Positions 25,364-33,530 of a DNA stretch of 62,612 nucleotides are shown one piece after another. The position numbers and the translations under genes are program-made. Under the pieces are notes generated by a model, which worked only from the letters and a program-made list of their open reading frames with translations, did no database searches and was not told the DNA's origin. Source of the stretch: Pseudonocardia sulfidoxydans NBRC 16205 (GTDB lineage Bacteria > Actinomycetota > Actinomycetes > Mycobacteriales > Pseudonocardiaceae). Where the stretch lies: contig NZ_BJVJ01000037.1 of NCBI RefSeq assembly GCF_007989085.1, positions 1 to 62,612 of the forward strand. Direction: 5' to 3'. Position 1 is the stretch's first letter, and each line of letters begins with the position of its first letter.

Positions 25364-25806
25364 GACACAGACGCCGAACCCCCGACAGCGCGCCGAGACC
25401 CGAGTGCCGAATCCTCGGCAGCCGGCTGAGACACAGACGCTGAACCCCCCGCAGCGGGCCGGGACGCGGAGTCGGGAGACACGGCGAGCAGGCTCTCGTG
25501 CGCGGTGACCGCTCCGCCGGCGCCGGAGGCGAGGGTCTCGAAGGTGGCGGGTTCGTCGGCGAGGGCCTCGGCGAGCAGCGGGACGACGTGCTCGCGCACC
25601 GGGAAGGGCGAGAGGGCGCGTCGGTAGGCGTCGACGGAGGTGAACCGCACCTGCAGCACCCAACGTCCGGGCTCCTCGATGGCGCGGCCGAGCTCGCCGC
25701 CGAGGCAGCCGGGGGTGGCGGTGAGCAGCTCCAGGGCGTGCCGGGCGCGGGTGAGGAAGGCGTCGGTGTCGGGGGCGGGGACGTCGTATCGGCACACGAG
25801 CAGCAC
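25297..25806 (-). CDS. Antibiotic-biosynthesis-monooxygenase (ABM) domain protein with repeat tail
   Basis: About 169 residues. The first 100 form an ABM ferredoxin-like fold: VLLVCRYDVPAPDTDAFLTRARHALELLTATPGCLGGELGRAIEEPGRWVLQVRFTSVDAYRRALS. The rest is an Ala/Ser/Gly-rich tail of 11-residue units (SVSQPAAGGSA-like). GTG 25806 is chosen because TAGATT at about 25819-25814 is 8 nt upstream, a leaderless arrangement; ATG 25842 is an alternative. Its end overlaps the SRPBCC gene by 67 nt. Confidence 0.75.
   Translation of the reverse strand: MLLVCRYDVPAPDTDAFLTRARHALELLTATPGCLGGELGRAIEEPGRWVLQVRFTSVDAYRRALSPFPVREHVVPLLAEALADEPATFETLASGAGGAVTAHESLLAVSPDSASRPAAGGSASVSQPAAEDSALGSRRAVGGSASVSQPAAGGSTPASRSAAGGSEPV
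25310..25474. repeat. 33-bp tandem repeat shared by two convergent genes
   Basis: Five units start at 25310, 25343, 25376, 25409 and 25442, each opening GAAC/TCC and followed by a variable GGCAGC..GAGAC segment. The period of 11 codons keeps both strands in frame: it encodes the C-terminus of the SRPBCC protein on the plus strand and the tail of the ABM protein on the minus strand. Confidence 0.9.
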
Positions 25807-25869
25807 GAGGTGCGAATCTAGTCCTGTGCGGACGCCTAACATGGGCGGTACGTGACAGGACGGGGAACC

Positions 25870-26247
25870 ATGTCGATCACCACCGGCTCGGCGGAGGGCG
25901 CCGAGGAGCGCGTCGACCACGACGAGCGGACGTGTATCGCGCCGGCGCCGGTCCGCACCCCGGACACGCTGGCGGCGGCGGGTGACCTGCTGCGTGCGCT
26001 GGCGGCGCCGGTGCGGATCGCGATCGTGCTGCAGCTGCTGGAGTCGCCGCGCTGCGTGCACGACCTGGTGGATGCGCTGGCCGTCACGCAGCCGTTGATC
26101 AGCCAGCACCTGCGGGTGCTGAAGGCGGCCGGGGTGGTGCACGGGCACCGGCACGGCCGGGAGGTCGTGTACTCGCTGGTCGACGACCATCTGGCGCACA
26201 TCGTCGTCGACGCCGTGGCGCACGTCGAGGAAGAGGCGCACGCGTGA
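25870..26247 (+). CDS. ArsR/SmtB-family regulator paired with Zur
   Basis: A 125-residue winged-helix regulator: LLRALAAPVRIAIVLQLLESPRCVHDLVDALAVTQPLISQHLRVLKAAGVVHGHRHGREVVYSL, with a C-terminal helix [21 protein letters not shown] rich in His and Glu, as in zinc-sensing SmtB proteins. The adjacent Zur gene starts inside its stop codon (GTGA), reproducing the SmtB-Zur operon known from mycobacteria, so a zinc sensor is likely. ATG 25870 was chosen over an in-frame GTG at 25852 because of the family length. Confidence 0.88.
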   Translation: MSITTGSAEGAEERVDHDERTCIAPAPVRTPDTLAAAGDLLRALAAPVRIAIVLQLLESPRCVHDLVDALAVTQPLISQHLRVLKAAGVVHGHRHGREVVYSLVDDHLAHIVVDAVAHVEEEAHA

Positions 26248-26666
26248 CCGATCCTCGTCCCGCGGTGCGGCCGCGGGCCACCCGGCAGCGTGCCGCGGTG
26301 TCGGCGTTGCTCGACGAGCTCGACGACTTCCGGTCGGCCCAGGAGATCCACGAGGCGCTGCGGCGTTCGGGCGAGGGTATCGGGTTGACGACGGTGTACC
26401 GCACGTTGCAGACGTTGGCCGACAACGGCGAGGTCGACGCGCTGCGCATGGGTGCGGGCGAGGCCGTCTACCGGCGCTGCGACACGGGTGAGCACCACCA
26501 TCACCTGGTGTGCCGGCTGTGCGGGACGGCCGTGGAGATCGACGGGCCCGACGTGGAGCGGTGGGCGGAGAAGCTGGCGGCGGAGCATGGTTTCACCGAG
26601 GTGAGCCACACCGTCGAGATCTTCGGGGTGTGCCGGGCTTGCTCGGAGGGCTCCGGACGGTCCTGA
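26244..26666 (+). CDS. zur: Fur-family zinc uptake regulator Zur
   Basis: A 140-residue Fur-family repressor. The wHTH is [56 protein letters not shown]; the metal-binding part has [18 protein letters not shown] and a C-terminal [10 protein letters not shown], giving the two CxxC pairs of the structural zinc site. It represses zinc-uptake genes when zinc is plentiful. Pairing with an SmtB-type gene argues for Zur rather than Fur. GTG 26244. Confidence 0.9.
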   Translation: MTDPRPAVRPRATRQRAAVSALLDELDDFRSAQEIHEALRRSGEGIGLTTVYRTLQTLADNGEVDALRMGAGEAVYRRCDTGEHHHHLVCRLCGTAVEIDGPDVERWAEKLAAEHGFTEVSHTVEIFGVCRACSEGSGRS

Positions 26667-26688
26667 TCGGGAAAGTAGGGTGCACGTC

Positions 26689-27474
26689 GTGCCCTTCCAG
26701 CCTCCCGCCCCGCACTCGTCGGGGGCCCGGCCGCCCGCGATCCCGCGCGAGCTGGTGCCCAACCACGTCGCGCTGGTGATGGACGGCAACGGGCGCTGGG
26801 CGAACGCGCGCGGGTTGCCGCGGATCGAGGGGCACCGCCGGGGCGAGGCGTCGTTGATGGACGTTGCCCGCGGCTGCATCGACATCGGCGTGAAGTGGTT
26901 GTCGGCGTACGCGTTCTCGACGGAGAACTGGAAGCGCTCCCCCGACGAGGTGCGGTTCCTGATGGGCTTCAACCGGGACGTGATCCGCCGCCGGGTCGAC
27001 GAGATGCACTCCATGGGTGTGCGGGTGCGGTGGGCGGGGCGCCGTCCACGGTTGTGGCGCAGCGTGATCCGCGAGCTGGAGGTCGCGGAGGAGAAGACGC
27101 GGGCCAACGACGTCCTGACGTTGACGATGTGCGTGAACTACGGCGGTCGTGCGGAGATCGCCGACGCGGTGCGCCAGATCGCGGAGCTCGTCGCCGAGGG
27201 GAAGCTCAAGCCGGGCAAGATCGACGAGCGTACGATCGCGCGCTACCTCGACGAGCCCGACATGCCGGACGTCGATCTGTTCGTGCGCAGCTCGGGCGAG
27301 CAGCGGACGTCGAACTTCCTGTTGTGGCAGTCGGCGTACGCGGAGATGGTCTTCCTCGACACGCTGTTCCCGGACTTCGACCGTCGCCACATCTGGGAGG
27401 CGATCGAGATCTATGCGCGCCGCGACCGCCGGTTCGGGGGCGCGGTCGACCAGGCGGAGGGGACGGGATCGTGA
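26689..27474 (+). CDS. uppS: Isoprenyl transferase (polyprenyl diphosphate synthase)
   Basis: A 261-residue cis-prenyltransferase: [27 protein letters not shown] (catalytic Asp and diphosphate loop), [17 protein letters not shown], and [27 protein letters not shown]. It extends isoprenoid diphosphates to make the lipid carrier for cell-wall synthesis. GTG 26689 is favoured because TAGGGT (26675-26680) is 8 nt upstream, giving a leaderless mRNA; GTG 26680 would start three codons earlier. The following gene overlaps its stop. Confidence 0.93.
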   Translation: MPFQPPAPHSSGARPPAIPRELVPNHVALVMDGNGRWANARGLPRIEGHRRGEASLMDVARGCIDIGVKWLSAYAFSTENWKRSPDEVRFLMGFNRDVIRRRVDEMHSMGVRVRWAGRRPRLWRSVIRELEVAEEKTRANDVLTLTMCVNYGGRAEIADAVRQIAELVAEGKLKPGKIDERTIARYLDEPDMPDVDLFVRSSGEQRTSNFLLWQSAYAEMVFLDTLFPDFDRRHIWEAIEIYARRDRRFGGAVDQAEGTGS

Positions 27475-27866
27475 GTGACGTCGGGGCGATGCTCGAGCTG
27501 GCGCGGACGGCGCTGGAGCGGTTCCACGACGTGCAGGTCGACGACGACGGCGCGGTGACGTTCGTGCACGGCGCGGTGCCGTGCGTGGTGCAGGGGCTGG
27601 AGTTGGAGGAGGGCCTGCCGGTCCTGAACGTCACGTGCGTGGTGGCGTGGGACCTGCCCATCGAGGTGGACGTGCCGACGCGGGTGGCGTTGGGCGCGGG
27701 CGAGGGCCTGTTCGGCACGCCGCGCGTCGTGCGCGGGGACAACGGCTGGGACGTGACGTTGCGCTACGCGTTCCCCGTGGCAGGGCTGGCGGAGAAGCCG
27801 TTGGGGACCTTGCTGATGTTGGTGGCGGGAAACGCGTCTGCGCTGCGCGCGGAGCTGGTGGACTGA
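27471..27866 (+). CDS. Conserved hypothetical protein coupled to uppS
   Basis: A 131-residue acidic soluble protein starting [63 protein letters not shown]. The alternating beta-strand and helix layout is reminiscent of YbjN or secretion-chaperone folds, but this is a weak guess. GTG 27471 overlaps the uppS stop (GTGA). No catalytic motif is visible. Confidence 0.75.
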   Translation: MSDVGAMLELARTALERFHDVQVDDDGAVTFVHGAVPCVVQGLELEEGLPVLNVTCVVAWDLPIEVDVPTRVALGAGEGLFGTPRVVRGDNGWDVTLRYAFPVAGLAEKPLGTLLMLVAGNASALRAELVD

Positions 27867-28038
27867 CCTCGGGCCGCGGCGGTGTGGTCGCCTGCCGACC
27901 CGCATCCCCGGGGCTGCGTGAGATTCGGGAACTGCGCCACCGTGTCCGTGCCGACGACTCACCGACGGCCGGCGAGCCGCGCCGCGACGTCGACGTGTCC
28001 GGCCTGCTGGGTGCGGGGCGCTGACCGTCGAGCACGGT

Positions 28039-28075
28039 CGGGCCCGGGACGGCGCAGGGAGCCGCCCCGGGCCCG
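28039..28075. terminator. GC-rich hairpin between convergent genes
   Basis: Fifteen-base arms CGGGCCCGGGACGGC / GCCGCCCCGGGCCCG with one mismatch and a 7-nt loop, between the end of the uppS-linked gene (27866) and the stop of the minus-strand gene at 28087. Likely bidirectional. The rest of 27867-28086 holds nothing recognisable. Confidence 0.7.
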
Positions 28076-28086
28076 GTCTGTGGGGG

Positions 28087-28689
28087 TCAGCCGTTGCCGA
28101 TGTGCACCAGCGGCAGCGACGACAGCTGCGCGGGGTTCATCGCCGATGCGGCGGTGAGCACCTTCTGCTGCGCCTCCTGCATGCGGGCGTCGACGAGCCC
28201 GGACAGGCCGTAGGCGATGCGGCCGAGCTGGCGGACGGCGGTGTCGTCGGGGCTCGGCTGGGTCGCGGACACGACGGCGACACCGGTGGGGGCGCCGGAG
28301 TTGTTCTGCGCGACGCCGACGGTGAAGGTCTCGCGCGGGTTGGTGTGCCGCGACGCGTAGTGGTCGCGCAGCTTCTTGACCAGCCCGTGGAACTCGCGGA
28401 CCTGGCCCTCCATCTTGAGCTCGTCGATGTCGGCGTCGGTGAGGACTTCGGTGCGTCCGGAGAAGCAGCGGACGTAGGCGACGAGCGCGCCCGTCCAGAG
28501 GGCTTCGACGACGACGGGGTCGGGGCCCTTCGCCAGGTTGGAGACCAGGTGCTCGCAGCATTGGAGGACGTACTGGAGGTCCTCGAAGACGGCGGCGAGG
28601 CGGGTCAGCTCGGCCGACTCCGGGCTGTCCATGCGCCGGACGGACGCCGGAGCCTCCTCGGTCTCGGTCGTCCCGTTCGTGTCGGCCAC
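28087..28689 (-). CDS. Hypothetical helical protein
   Basis: About 200 residues starting at GTG 28689 (VADTNGTTETEEAP). After an acidic disordered N-terminus it is mostly helical: SPESAELTRLAAVFEDLQYVLQCCEHLVSNL, then VVVEALWTGALVAYVRCFSGRTEVL and REFHGLVKKLRDHYASRHTNPRETFTVGVAQ, ending with a beta-rich part. No known domain is recognised and there is no signal peptide. It is transcribed alone; recO ends 169 nt upstream with a palindromic element between. Confidence 0.7.
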   Translation of the reverse strand: MADTNGTTETEEAPASVRRMDSPESAELTRLAAVFEDLQYVLQCCEHLVSNLAKGPDPVVVEALWTGALVAYVRCFSGRTEVLTDADIDELKMEGQVREFHGLVKKLRDHYASRHTNPRETFTVGVAQNNSGAPTGVAVVSATQPSPDDTAVRQLGRIAYGLSGLVDARMQEAQQKVLTAASAMNPAQLSSLPLVHIGNG

Positions 28690-28814
28690 GTCGCCCCCTG
28701 CTGATCGTGCGCGGTACTGCGTGAGGCCGCAGGCTAACCCCGGATCGGGCCGCCGCCGATCTCGATATGAGACGCCGATCACGAGCCCGTCGCGCGAGCA
28801 CGCGGCCCGGGGTC

Positions 28815-28854
28815 GTGAGTGGCGATAGTCGCTATAGCGACTATCGCCGCTCAC
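28815..28854. repeat. 40-nt palindromic element, family A copy 2
   Basis: Arms of 18 nt (GTGAGTGGCGATAGTCGC) with loop TATA and one U·G wobble in an otherwise complete stem. It begins 3 nt past the stop of recO on the minus strand, consistent with a terminator. Confidence 0.9.
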
Positions 28855-28857
28855 AGG

Positions 28858-29598
28858 TCACAGGGGGGCGCGGCGCTCCACGAGGGGCAGGGAGCGCAGC
28901 TGGCGTTCGAGGTGCCACTGCAGATGGGCGGCGACCAGACCGGAGGTGTCGCGCCGGACGGCGGGGGCGGCGGCGTCGGCGAGGTCCCAGTCGCCGTGCA
29001 GCAGGGCGTCGAGCAGCGAGAACGTCTCCGGCGACGGCAGCGCCGACCCCGGCGGGCGGCACACCTCGCACACCGCTCCCCCACCGGCGACGCTGAAGGC
29101 GCGGTGCGGGCCCGGTTCGGCGCACTTGGCGCACTCGGTGATCGCGGGCGCCCACCCGGCGTGGCTCATGGCACGCAACAGGAACGCGTCGAGCACCAGG
29201 GAGGGGTCGCGGTCGCGGCCCGCCATGGCCCGGATGGCGCCGACGAGCAGGAGGTAGACGCGCATCGTCGGCTCGCCCTCCTCGGCGACGAGCCGGTCGG
29301 CGGTCTCCAGGATCGCGCAGCCCGCCGTGTAGCGGGGGTAGTCGCCGACGATTCCGGCGCCGAACGCGTCGACGGTCTGGGCCTGGGTGATGACGTCGAG
29401 GCTGCGGCCGGTGTAGCACTGCACGTCGACATGGTTGAAGGGCTCGAGCCGGGCCCCCCACCGCGACCGGGTGCGCCGCACCCCCTTGGCGACGGCGCGC
29501 ACCTTCCCGTGCTTGCGCGTCAGCAGCGTGACGATGCGGTCGGCCTCGCCGAGCTTCTGCACGCGCAGCACCACACCGGTGTCGCGGTACAGGCTCAC
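28858..29598 (-). CDS. recO: DNA repair protein RecO
   Basis: A 246-residue recombination mediator. The N-terminal OB-fold reads MSLYRDTGVVLRVQKLGEADRIVTLLTRKHGKVRAVAKGVRRTRSRWGARLEPFNHVDVQCY; the C-terminal half has a zinc-finger-like set CAKCAEPGPH..CEVC. RecO helps load RecA on SSB-coated gaps with RecR. GTG start at 29598. A family A palindrome follows immediately. Confidence 0.93.
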   Translation of the reverse strand: MSLYRDTGVVLRVQKLGEADRIVTLLTRKHGKVRAVAKGVRRTRSRWGARLEPFNHVDVQCYTGRSLDVITQAQTVDAFGAGIVGDYPRYTAGCAILETADRLVAEEGEPTMRVYLLLVGAIRAMAGRDRDPSLVLDAFLLRAMSHAGWAPAITECAKCAEPGPHRAFSVAGGGAVCEVCRPPGSALPSPETFSLLDALLHGDWDLADAAAPAVRRDTSGLVAAHLQWHLERQLRSLPLVERRAPL

Positions 29599-29673
29599 CG
29601 CACGAGACTACGACGCCGCCGGCCACGCGGTGACGCGGCGCGCGACCACTTGACACCCCCGCGCCGGAGACGG

Positions 29674-29692
29674 TGAGGTCAGGCTCACCAAC
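29674..29692 (+). promoter_or_regulatory. IdeR/DtxR iron box
   Basis: TGAGGTCAGGCTCACCAAC matches 14 of 19 positions of the DtxR/IdeR consensus TTAGGTTAGGCTAACCTAA. A TTGACA (-35) lies at 29650-29655, so the box covers the -10 region, the classic repression geometry. The haem-linked gene starts 18 nt later. Confidence 0.65.
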
Positions 29693-29709
29693 GTGAAGGG
29701 GGACCGGCC

Positions 29710-30537
29710 GTGTCGGAGCAGCCGTCCGGGTACCGGGACCACGCGGTCCCGCAGGAGGCGCGCGACGCCACCAGGCGCACGCTGGACGCGACGATCGGGC
29801 TCGTCGGTGAGCCCAGCGACGCCGAGCGGTCGCGCACCCTGTTCGCGGAGACGCACACCGCGACCCTGTCGACGATCGGGGTCGACCCGGCCGGGGTGCC
29901 GTTCGGGTCGTTGGTCGCGCACGCGGTCGACGACGCGGGCCGGCCGATCCTGTGCCTGTCCGACCTGGCCGAACACACCCGCAACCTGGCAGCGGACCGG
30001 CGGGCGTCGGTGCTGGTCGTCGAGACCGGTGAGGGCGATCCGCTGGCGCTGGGCCGGGCGACGGTGATGGGCGAGATGGTCGTCCTGGTCGGCGACGAGC
30101 GTGCGACGGCATTGGAGCGCTACCGCGAGGCCCACCCCGGCGCGTTCTACGCCGACTTCGCCGACTTCCGCATCCACCGCCTCGAGGTGGCGGCGGTGCG
30201 CTACGTCGGCGGGTTCGGGCGGATGAGCTGGGTCGACGCCTCCGGGTACGCGCAGGCCGAGCCGGACCCGCTGCGCCCGCACCGCGCGGGGATCGTCGAC
30301 CACATGAACGACGACCACGCCGACTCGCTGCTCGCGTTCTGCCGCGAGCTCGGCGACCGGCCGGACACGGTGACGGCGCGGATGGTCGACGTCGACCGCT
30401 ACGGCTTCTCGGTGCTGGCTTCCGACGGGCCGGAGTCCGGGGAGAGGGCGGTCCGCTTCGTGTTCGACGAGCCCGCCGACACCCCGCTCGCGGTGCGTGC
30501 GGCGATGGTGGAACTGGTGCGCCGCATCCGGAGCTGA
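29710..30537 (+). CDS. HugZ-like haem-utilisation protein (FMN-binding split barrel + DUF2470)
   Basis: A 275-residue protein with an N-terminal pyridoxamine-phosphate-oxidase-like split barrel (ARTLFAETHTATLSTIG..PFGSLVAHAVDDAGRPILCLSDLAEHTRNLAADRRASVLV) and a C-terminal DUF2470 domain (HRAGIVDHMNDDHADSLLAFCRELGDRPDTVTARMVDVDRYGF). This pairing is the HugZ-type haem oxygenase architecture, which opens haem to release iron. The iron box upstream supports induction under iron starvation. GTG 29710. Confidence 0.85.
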   Translation: MSEQPSGYRDHAVPQEARDATRRTLDATIGLVGEPSDAERSRTLFAETHTATLSTIGVDPAGVPFGSLVAHAVDDAGRPILCLSDLAEHTRNLAADRRASVLVVETGEGDPLALGRATVMGEMVVLVGDERATALERYREAHPGAFYADFADFRIHRLEVAAVRYVGGFGRMSWVDASGYAQAEPDPLRPHRAGIVDHMNDDHADSLLAFCRELGDRPDTVTARMVDVDRYGFSVLASDGPESGERAVRFVFDEPADTPLAVRAAMVELVRRIRS

Positions 30538-30579
30538 CCCCGCTACCCTCGGGGATCCAGGCCCACCCCGAGGAGAGCG

Positions 30580-31278
30580 ATGTCGCAGGACCCGAACCAG
30601 TCCGGGAACGACCCCACCTCCTCGTCGTACGGCGGGTCGGGCTCGTCGTCGGACCCCACGGCGAGCCCGTGGGGCTCCTCGTCGGGTGGCGACGAGGGGA
30701 CGGTCAGCTTCCAGAAGAACTCCGGTGAGCCCGGCCCGACACCCGACGCCGAACAGCAGGCCGCCGCGCAGCCGGGGTGGGACCAGGCGCAGCAGCCCTA
30801 CGGCGCGGACCCGTACGGCGGTTACGGCGCCCAGCCCGGGTACGGCGCCGCGCAGCCCGGGTACGGCGCGCCGCAGCCGGGCGGCTGGGACCCCAACGCG
30901 TACCCGCCGCCGGGCGGGTGGGACGCCAACGCCTACCCGCCGCCGGGCGGCTACGGTGCCCCGGGCTACCCCGACCCGTCGCAGCCCCAGCCCTACGGCG
31001 CCTACGGCGCGTATCAGCCGCCGCCCGCGTACCCGGTCGCGGCGCCGACCAACACGATGGCGATCCTGTCGCTGATCTTCGCGTTCGTGTTCGCCCCGCT
31101 CGGCCTGGTGTTCGGGTTCGTGGCGCGCGGCCAGATCAAGACGAGCGGCGAGTCCGGCGACGGTCTCGCGCTGGCCGGGATCATCATCAGCGGCGTCTTC
31201 GTCGCGCTGTTCGTGCTGTTCTTCATCTTCTTCATCGCCCTCGCAGGCGCGGTGTCGACGTCGTACCCGTACCGCTAG
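30580..31278 (+). CDS. DUF4190-type membrane protein with Gly/Pro/Tyr-rich N-terminus
   Basis: A 232-residue protein. Residues 1-150 are low complexity with repeated GYGAPQPG and YPPPGGWDxNA units, probably disordered. Residues 160-225 contain two membrane helices (TNTMAILSLIFAFVFAPLGLVFGFVARGQI and GIIISGVFVALFVLFFIFFIAL) in the DUF4190 layout. Function unknown; such proteins are abundant in actinobacteria. ATG 30580 has GAGGAGAG upstream. A long hairpin follows the stop. Confidence 0.82.
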   Translation: MSQDPNQSGNDPTSSSYGGSGSSSDPTASPWGSSSGGDEGTVSFQKNSGEPGPTPDAEQQAAAQPGWDQAQQPYGADPYGGYGAQPGYGAAQPGYGAPQPGGWDPNAYPPPGGWDANAYPPPGGYGAPGYPDPSQPQPYGAYGAYQPPPAYPVAAPTNTMAILSLIFAFVFAPLGLVFGFVARGQIKTSGESGDGLALAGIIISGVFVALFVLFFIFFIALAGAVSTSYPYR

Positions 31279-31292
31279 GCGGCGTTTCAGAG

Positions 31293-31345
31293 CGAACGAA
31301 CGGCACAGTCGCGCAATTCAGTTGCGCGACTGTGCCGTTCGTTCG
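31293..31345. repeat. Palindromic element, family B copy 1
   Basis: A perfect 24-bp stem (outer part CGAACGAACGGCACAGTCGC) with the 5-nt loop TTCAG, placed between the convergent DUF4190 and era genes. Two related copies lie at 48944 and 49019. Probably a bidirectional terminator. Confidence 0.9.
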
Positions 31346-31359
31346 GAGAGGGACGCGCC

Positions 31360-32289
31360 TCAGAAGCCCAGCTTGCGCAGCTGGCGCGGGTCGCGCTGCC
31401 AGTCCTTCGCGACGGTGACGTGCAGGTCGAGGAAGACCTTCACCCCGAGTAACGCCTCGATCTGGCGACGGGCCGCGGTGCCGACCTGACGCAGCCGCTC
31501 TCCCCCGCGCCCGATGACGATGCCCTTCTGGCTCTGCCGCTCGACGTAGATCGTGGCGTGCACGTCGAGCATCGGGTTGTTCTTCGGCCGGTCCTCGCGC
31601 TCGATCATCTCCTGCACGACGACGGCGATGGAGTGCGGCAGCTCGTCGCGCACCCCTTCGAGGGCGGCCTCACGGACGAGCTCGGCGACGAGGATCTCCT
31701 CGGGCTCGTCGGTGAGCTCGCCGTCGGGGTAGAGCGGCGGGCCTTCGGGCAGCCGGGCGACGAGGAGGTCCGACAGCAGGTCGACCTGGAAGCCCTTCGT
31801 CGCCGAGACCGGGACGAGCTCGGCGAAACCGATCTCCAAGGCGGTCAGCTCGGTGAGCCGGGCCGCGATCTGCTCGGGCTGCGCGCGGTCGGTCTTGGTG
31901 ACGATCCCGATCACCGGGGTCCGGCCGGCGACGGCCTTCATTTCCCCGGCGATGAACTCGTCCCCGCGGCCGACGGGCACGTCGGCGGGCACGCAGAAGC
32001 CGATGACGTCGACCTCGGCCCAGGTCTCGCGGACGAGGTCGTTGAGCCGCGACCCCAGCAGGGTGCGTGGCTTGTGCAGACCGGGGGTGTCGACGACGAC
32101 GAGCTGCGCGTCGGGCCGGTGCACGATGCCGCGGATCGCGTGCCGGGTGGTCTGCGGCTTGCTCGACGTGATCGCGATCTTCTGCCCGAGCAGGGCGTTG
32201 GTCAGTGTCGACTTGCCCGCGTTGGGCCGGCCGACGAAGCACGCGAACCCGGAGCGGTGGTCGTCGGGCCAGTCACCGAAGCCCGTCAT
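31360..32289 (-). CDS. era: GTPase Era
   Basis: A 309-residue GTPase that binds the 3' end of 16S rRNA during 30S maturation. G1 GRPNAGKST, G2 region SSKPQTTRHAIRG, G3 VDTPGLHKP, G4 TKTD (the usual N is T), G5 VSATKG, and a C-terminal KH domain (ERQSQKGIVIGRGGERLRQVGTAARRQIEALLG). ATG 32289 overlaps the stop of lhgO by 4 nt. It is the last gene of the phoH/ybeY/CNNM cluster, the usual actinobacterial order with lhgO inserted. Confidence 0.96.
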   Translation of the reverse strand: MTGFGDWPDDHRSGFACFVGRPNAGKSTLTNALLGQKIAITSSKPQTTRHAIRGIVHRPDAQLVVVDTPGLHKPRTLLGSRLNDLVRETWAEVDVIGFCVPADVPVGRGDEFIAGEMKAVAGRTPVIGIVTKTDRAQPEQIAARLTELTALEIGFAELVPVSATKGFQVDLLSDLLVARLPEGPPLYPDGELTDEPEEILVAELVREAALEGVRDELPHSIAVVVQEMIEREDRPKNNPMLDVHATIYVERQSQKGIVIGRGGERLRQVGTAARRQIEALLGVKVFLDLHVTVAKDWQRDPRQLRKLGF

Positions 32290-33530
32290 GAGAGGGGCCC
32301 CAGCTTCTCGCCCGTCAGCCGCTCCAGGATCTCGCGGCCGATCGGCAGCGCCGCGGTCGCCGCGGGCGAGGGCGCGTTGAGGACGTGCAGGATCGCGCCG
32401 TCGCCGCTGCCCTGCTCGACGAACAGGAAGTCGTCGACGAGCGAGCCGTCGGGGCGCACGGCCTGCGCGCGGACGCCGGCGCCGGCCGGTGACAGGTCCT
32501 CGACACGCACCTCGGGCAGCATCCGCTGGATCCTGCGGACCATCGCCTTCGGCGACAGCGACCGGCGCACCTCGCCGAGCCCGTAGCGCCAGTGCTTGCG
32601 CGCCAACACGATCGTGCCGCTGTAGGCGAGCGAGCCGAGCAGCTCCTTGGGCTTGACCGCGCCCCACGAGTAGCCCTCGCGGGCCAGCGCCAGCACGGCG
32701 TTGGGGCCGGCGTGGACGTGACCGTCGATGCCGCGGGTGGCGTGCACGCCCAGGAACGGGAACGCCGGGTCGGGCACCGGGTAGATCAGGCCCTTGACCA
32801 GCTCGGCGGCCGACTCGGAGAAGCCCGCGTACTCGCCGCGGAACGGCACGATCCGCACGCCCGGGTCGGCACCCGCGGCGCGCGCGAGCTCGTCGGAGCG
32901 CAGCCCGCCGCAGACCACGACCTGGCGGCCGAGGACGTCGCCGGTGTCGGTGCGGACGACGACGTCGGCGCGACGGCGCGCGATCCCGGTGACGGCGCGG
33001 CCGGTGTGGACCTCGCCGCCCTCCTTCACCACGAGCACCCCTAGCGTCTCGGCGATCCGCCCGTAGTCGCAGACGCCCGTCGACGGCACGTACAGCGCCG
33101 CGATGCCGCGCACGTGCGGCTCGTGGACGCGCATGCCCTCGGCGTCGAGCTCGTGGGCCTCGACGCCGTTGGCCTTGCCGCGCCGGGCCAGCTCCGCCAT
33201 CCGCGGCAGCTCCTCGGGCCCGGTGGCGACGACGAGCTTGCCGGTCACCCGGTGCGGCAGGTCGTGCGCGCGGCAGAAGGCGACCGTCTCCGCGCAGCCC
33301 GCCACGGCGAGCCGGGCCTTCGCCCCGCCGGGCGCGTAGTACAGCCCGGAGTGGATCACGTTGGAGTTGTTACCGGTCTGGTGGGCCGCGAGGCGGTGCT
33401 CGCGCTCCAGCACGACGACCGAACGGCCGGTGCGGGCCACGGCGTGCGCTGTGGCCAACCCGACGATGCCGCCACCGACGACCACGACGTCGGCGCGCGG
33501 CGTCGGCGGCAGCGCCGCGGGTGCGGTCAC
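32286..33530 (-). CDS. lhgO: L-2-hydroxyglutarate oxidase
   Basis: A 414-residue FAD enzyme of the DAO family. The dinucleotide motif VVVVGGGIVGLATAHAVARTGRSVVVLERE is at residues 14-43; HQTGNNSNVIHSGLYYAPGGAKARL and the C-terminal FLFVEQGSGDGAILHVLNAPSPAATAALPIGREI are typical of LhgO. It oxidises L-2-hydroxyglutarate to 2-oxoglutarate, passing electrons to quinone. It lies between era and the cytidine-deaminase-like gene with 4-nt overlaps on both sides; insertion into this conserved cluster is unusual. Confidence 0.92.
   Translation of the reverse strand: MTAPAALPPTPRADVVVVGGGIVGLATAHAVARTGRSVVVLEREHRLAAHQTGNNSNVIHSGLYYAPGGAKARLAVAGCAETVAFCRAHDLPHRVTGKLVVATGPEELPRMAELARRGKANGVEAHELDAEGMRVHEPHVRGIAALYVPSTGVCDYGRIAETLGVLVVKEGGEVHTGRAVTGIARRRADVVVRTDTGDVLGRQVVVCGGLRSDELARAAGADPGVRIVPFRGEYAGFSESAAELVKGLIYPVPDPAFPFLGVHATRGIDGHVHAGPNAVLALAREGYSWGAVKPKELLGSLAYSGTIVLARKHWRYGLGEVRRSLSPKAMVRRIQRMLPEVRVEDLSPAGAGVRAQAVRPDGSLVDDFLFVEQGSGDGAILHVLNAPSPAATAALPIGREILERLTGEKLGPLS

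Noticed and set aside
28690..28854. Extended N-terminus for the 200-aa hypothetical protein
   Set aside because: The extra residues come from reading through the family A palindrome and a spacer; GTG 28689 gives a sensible start.
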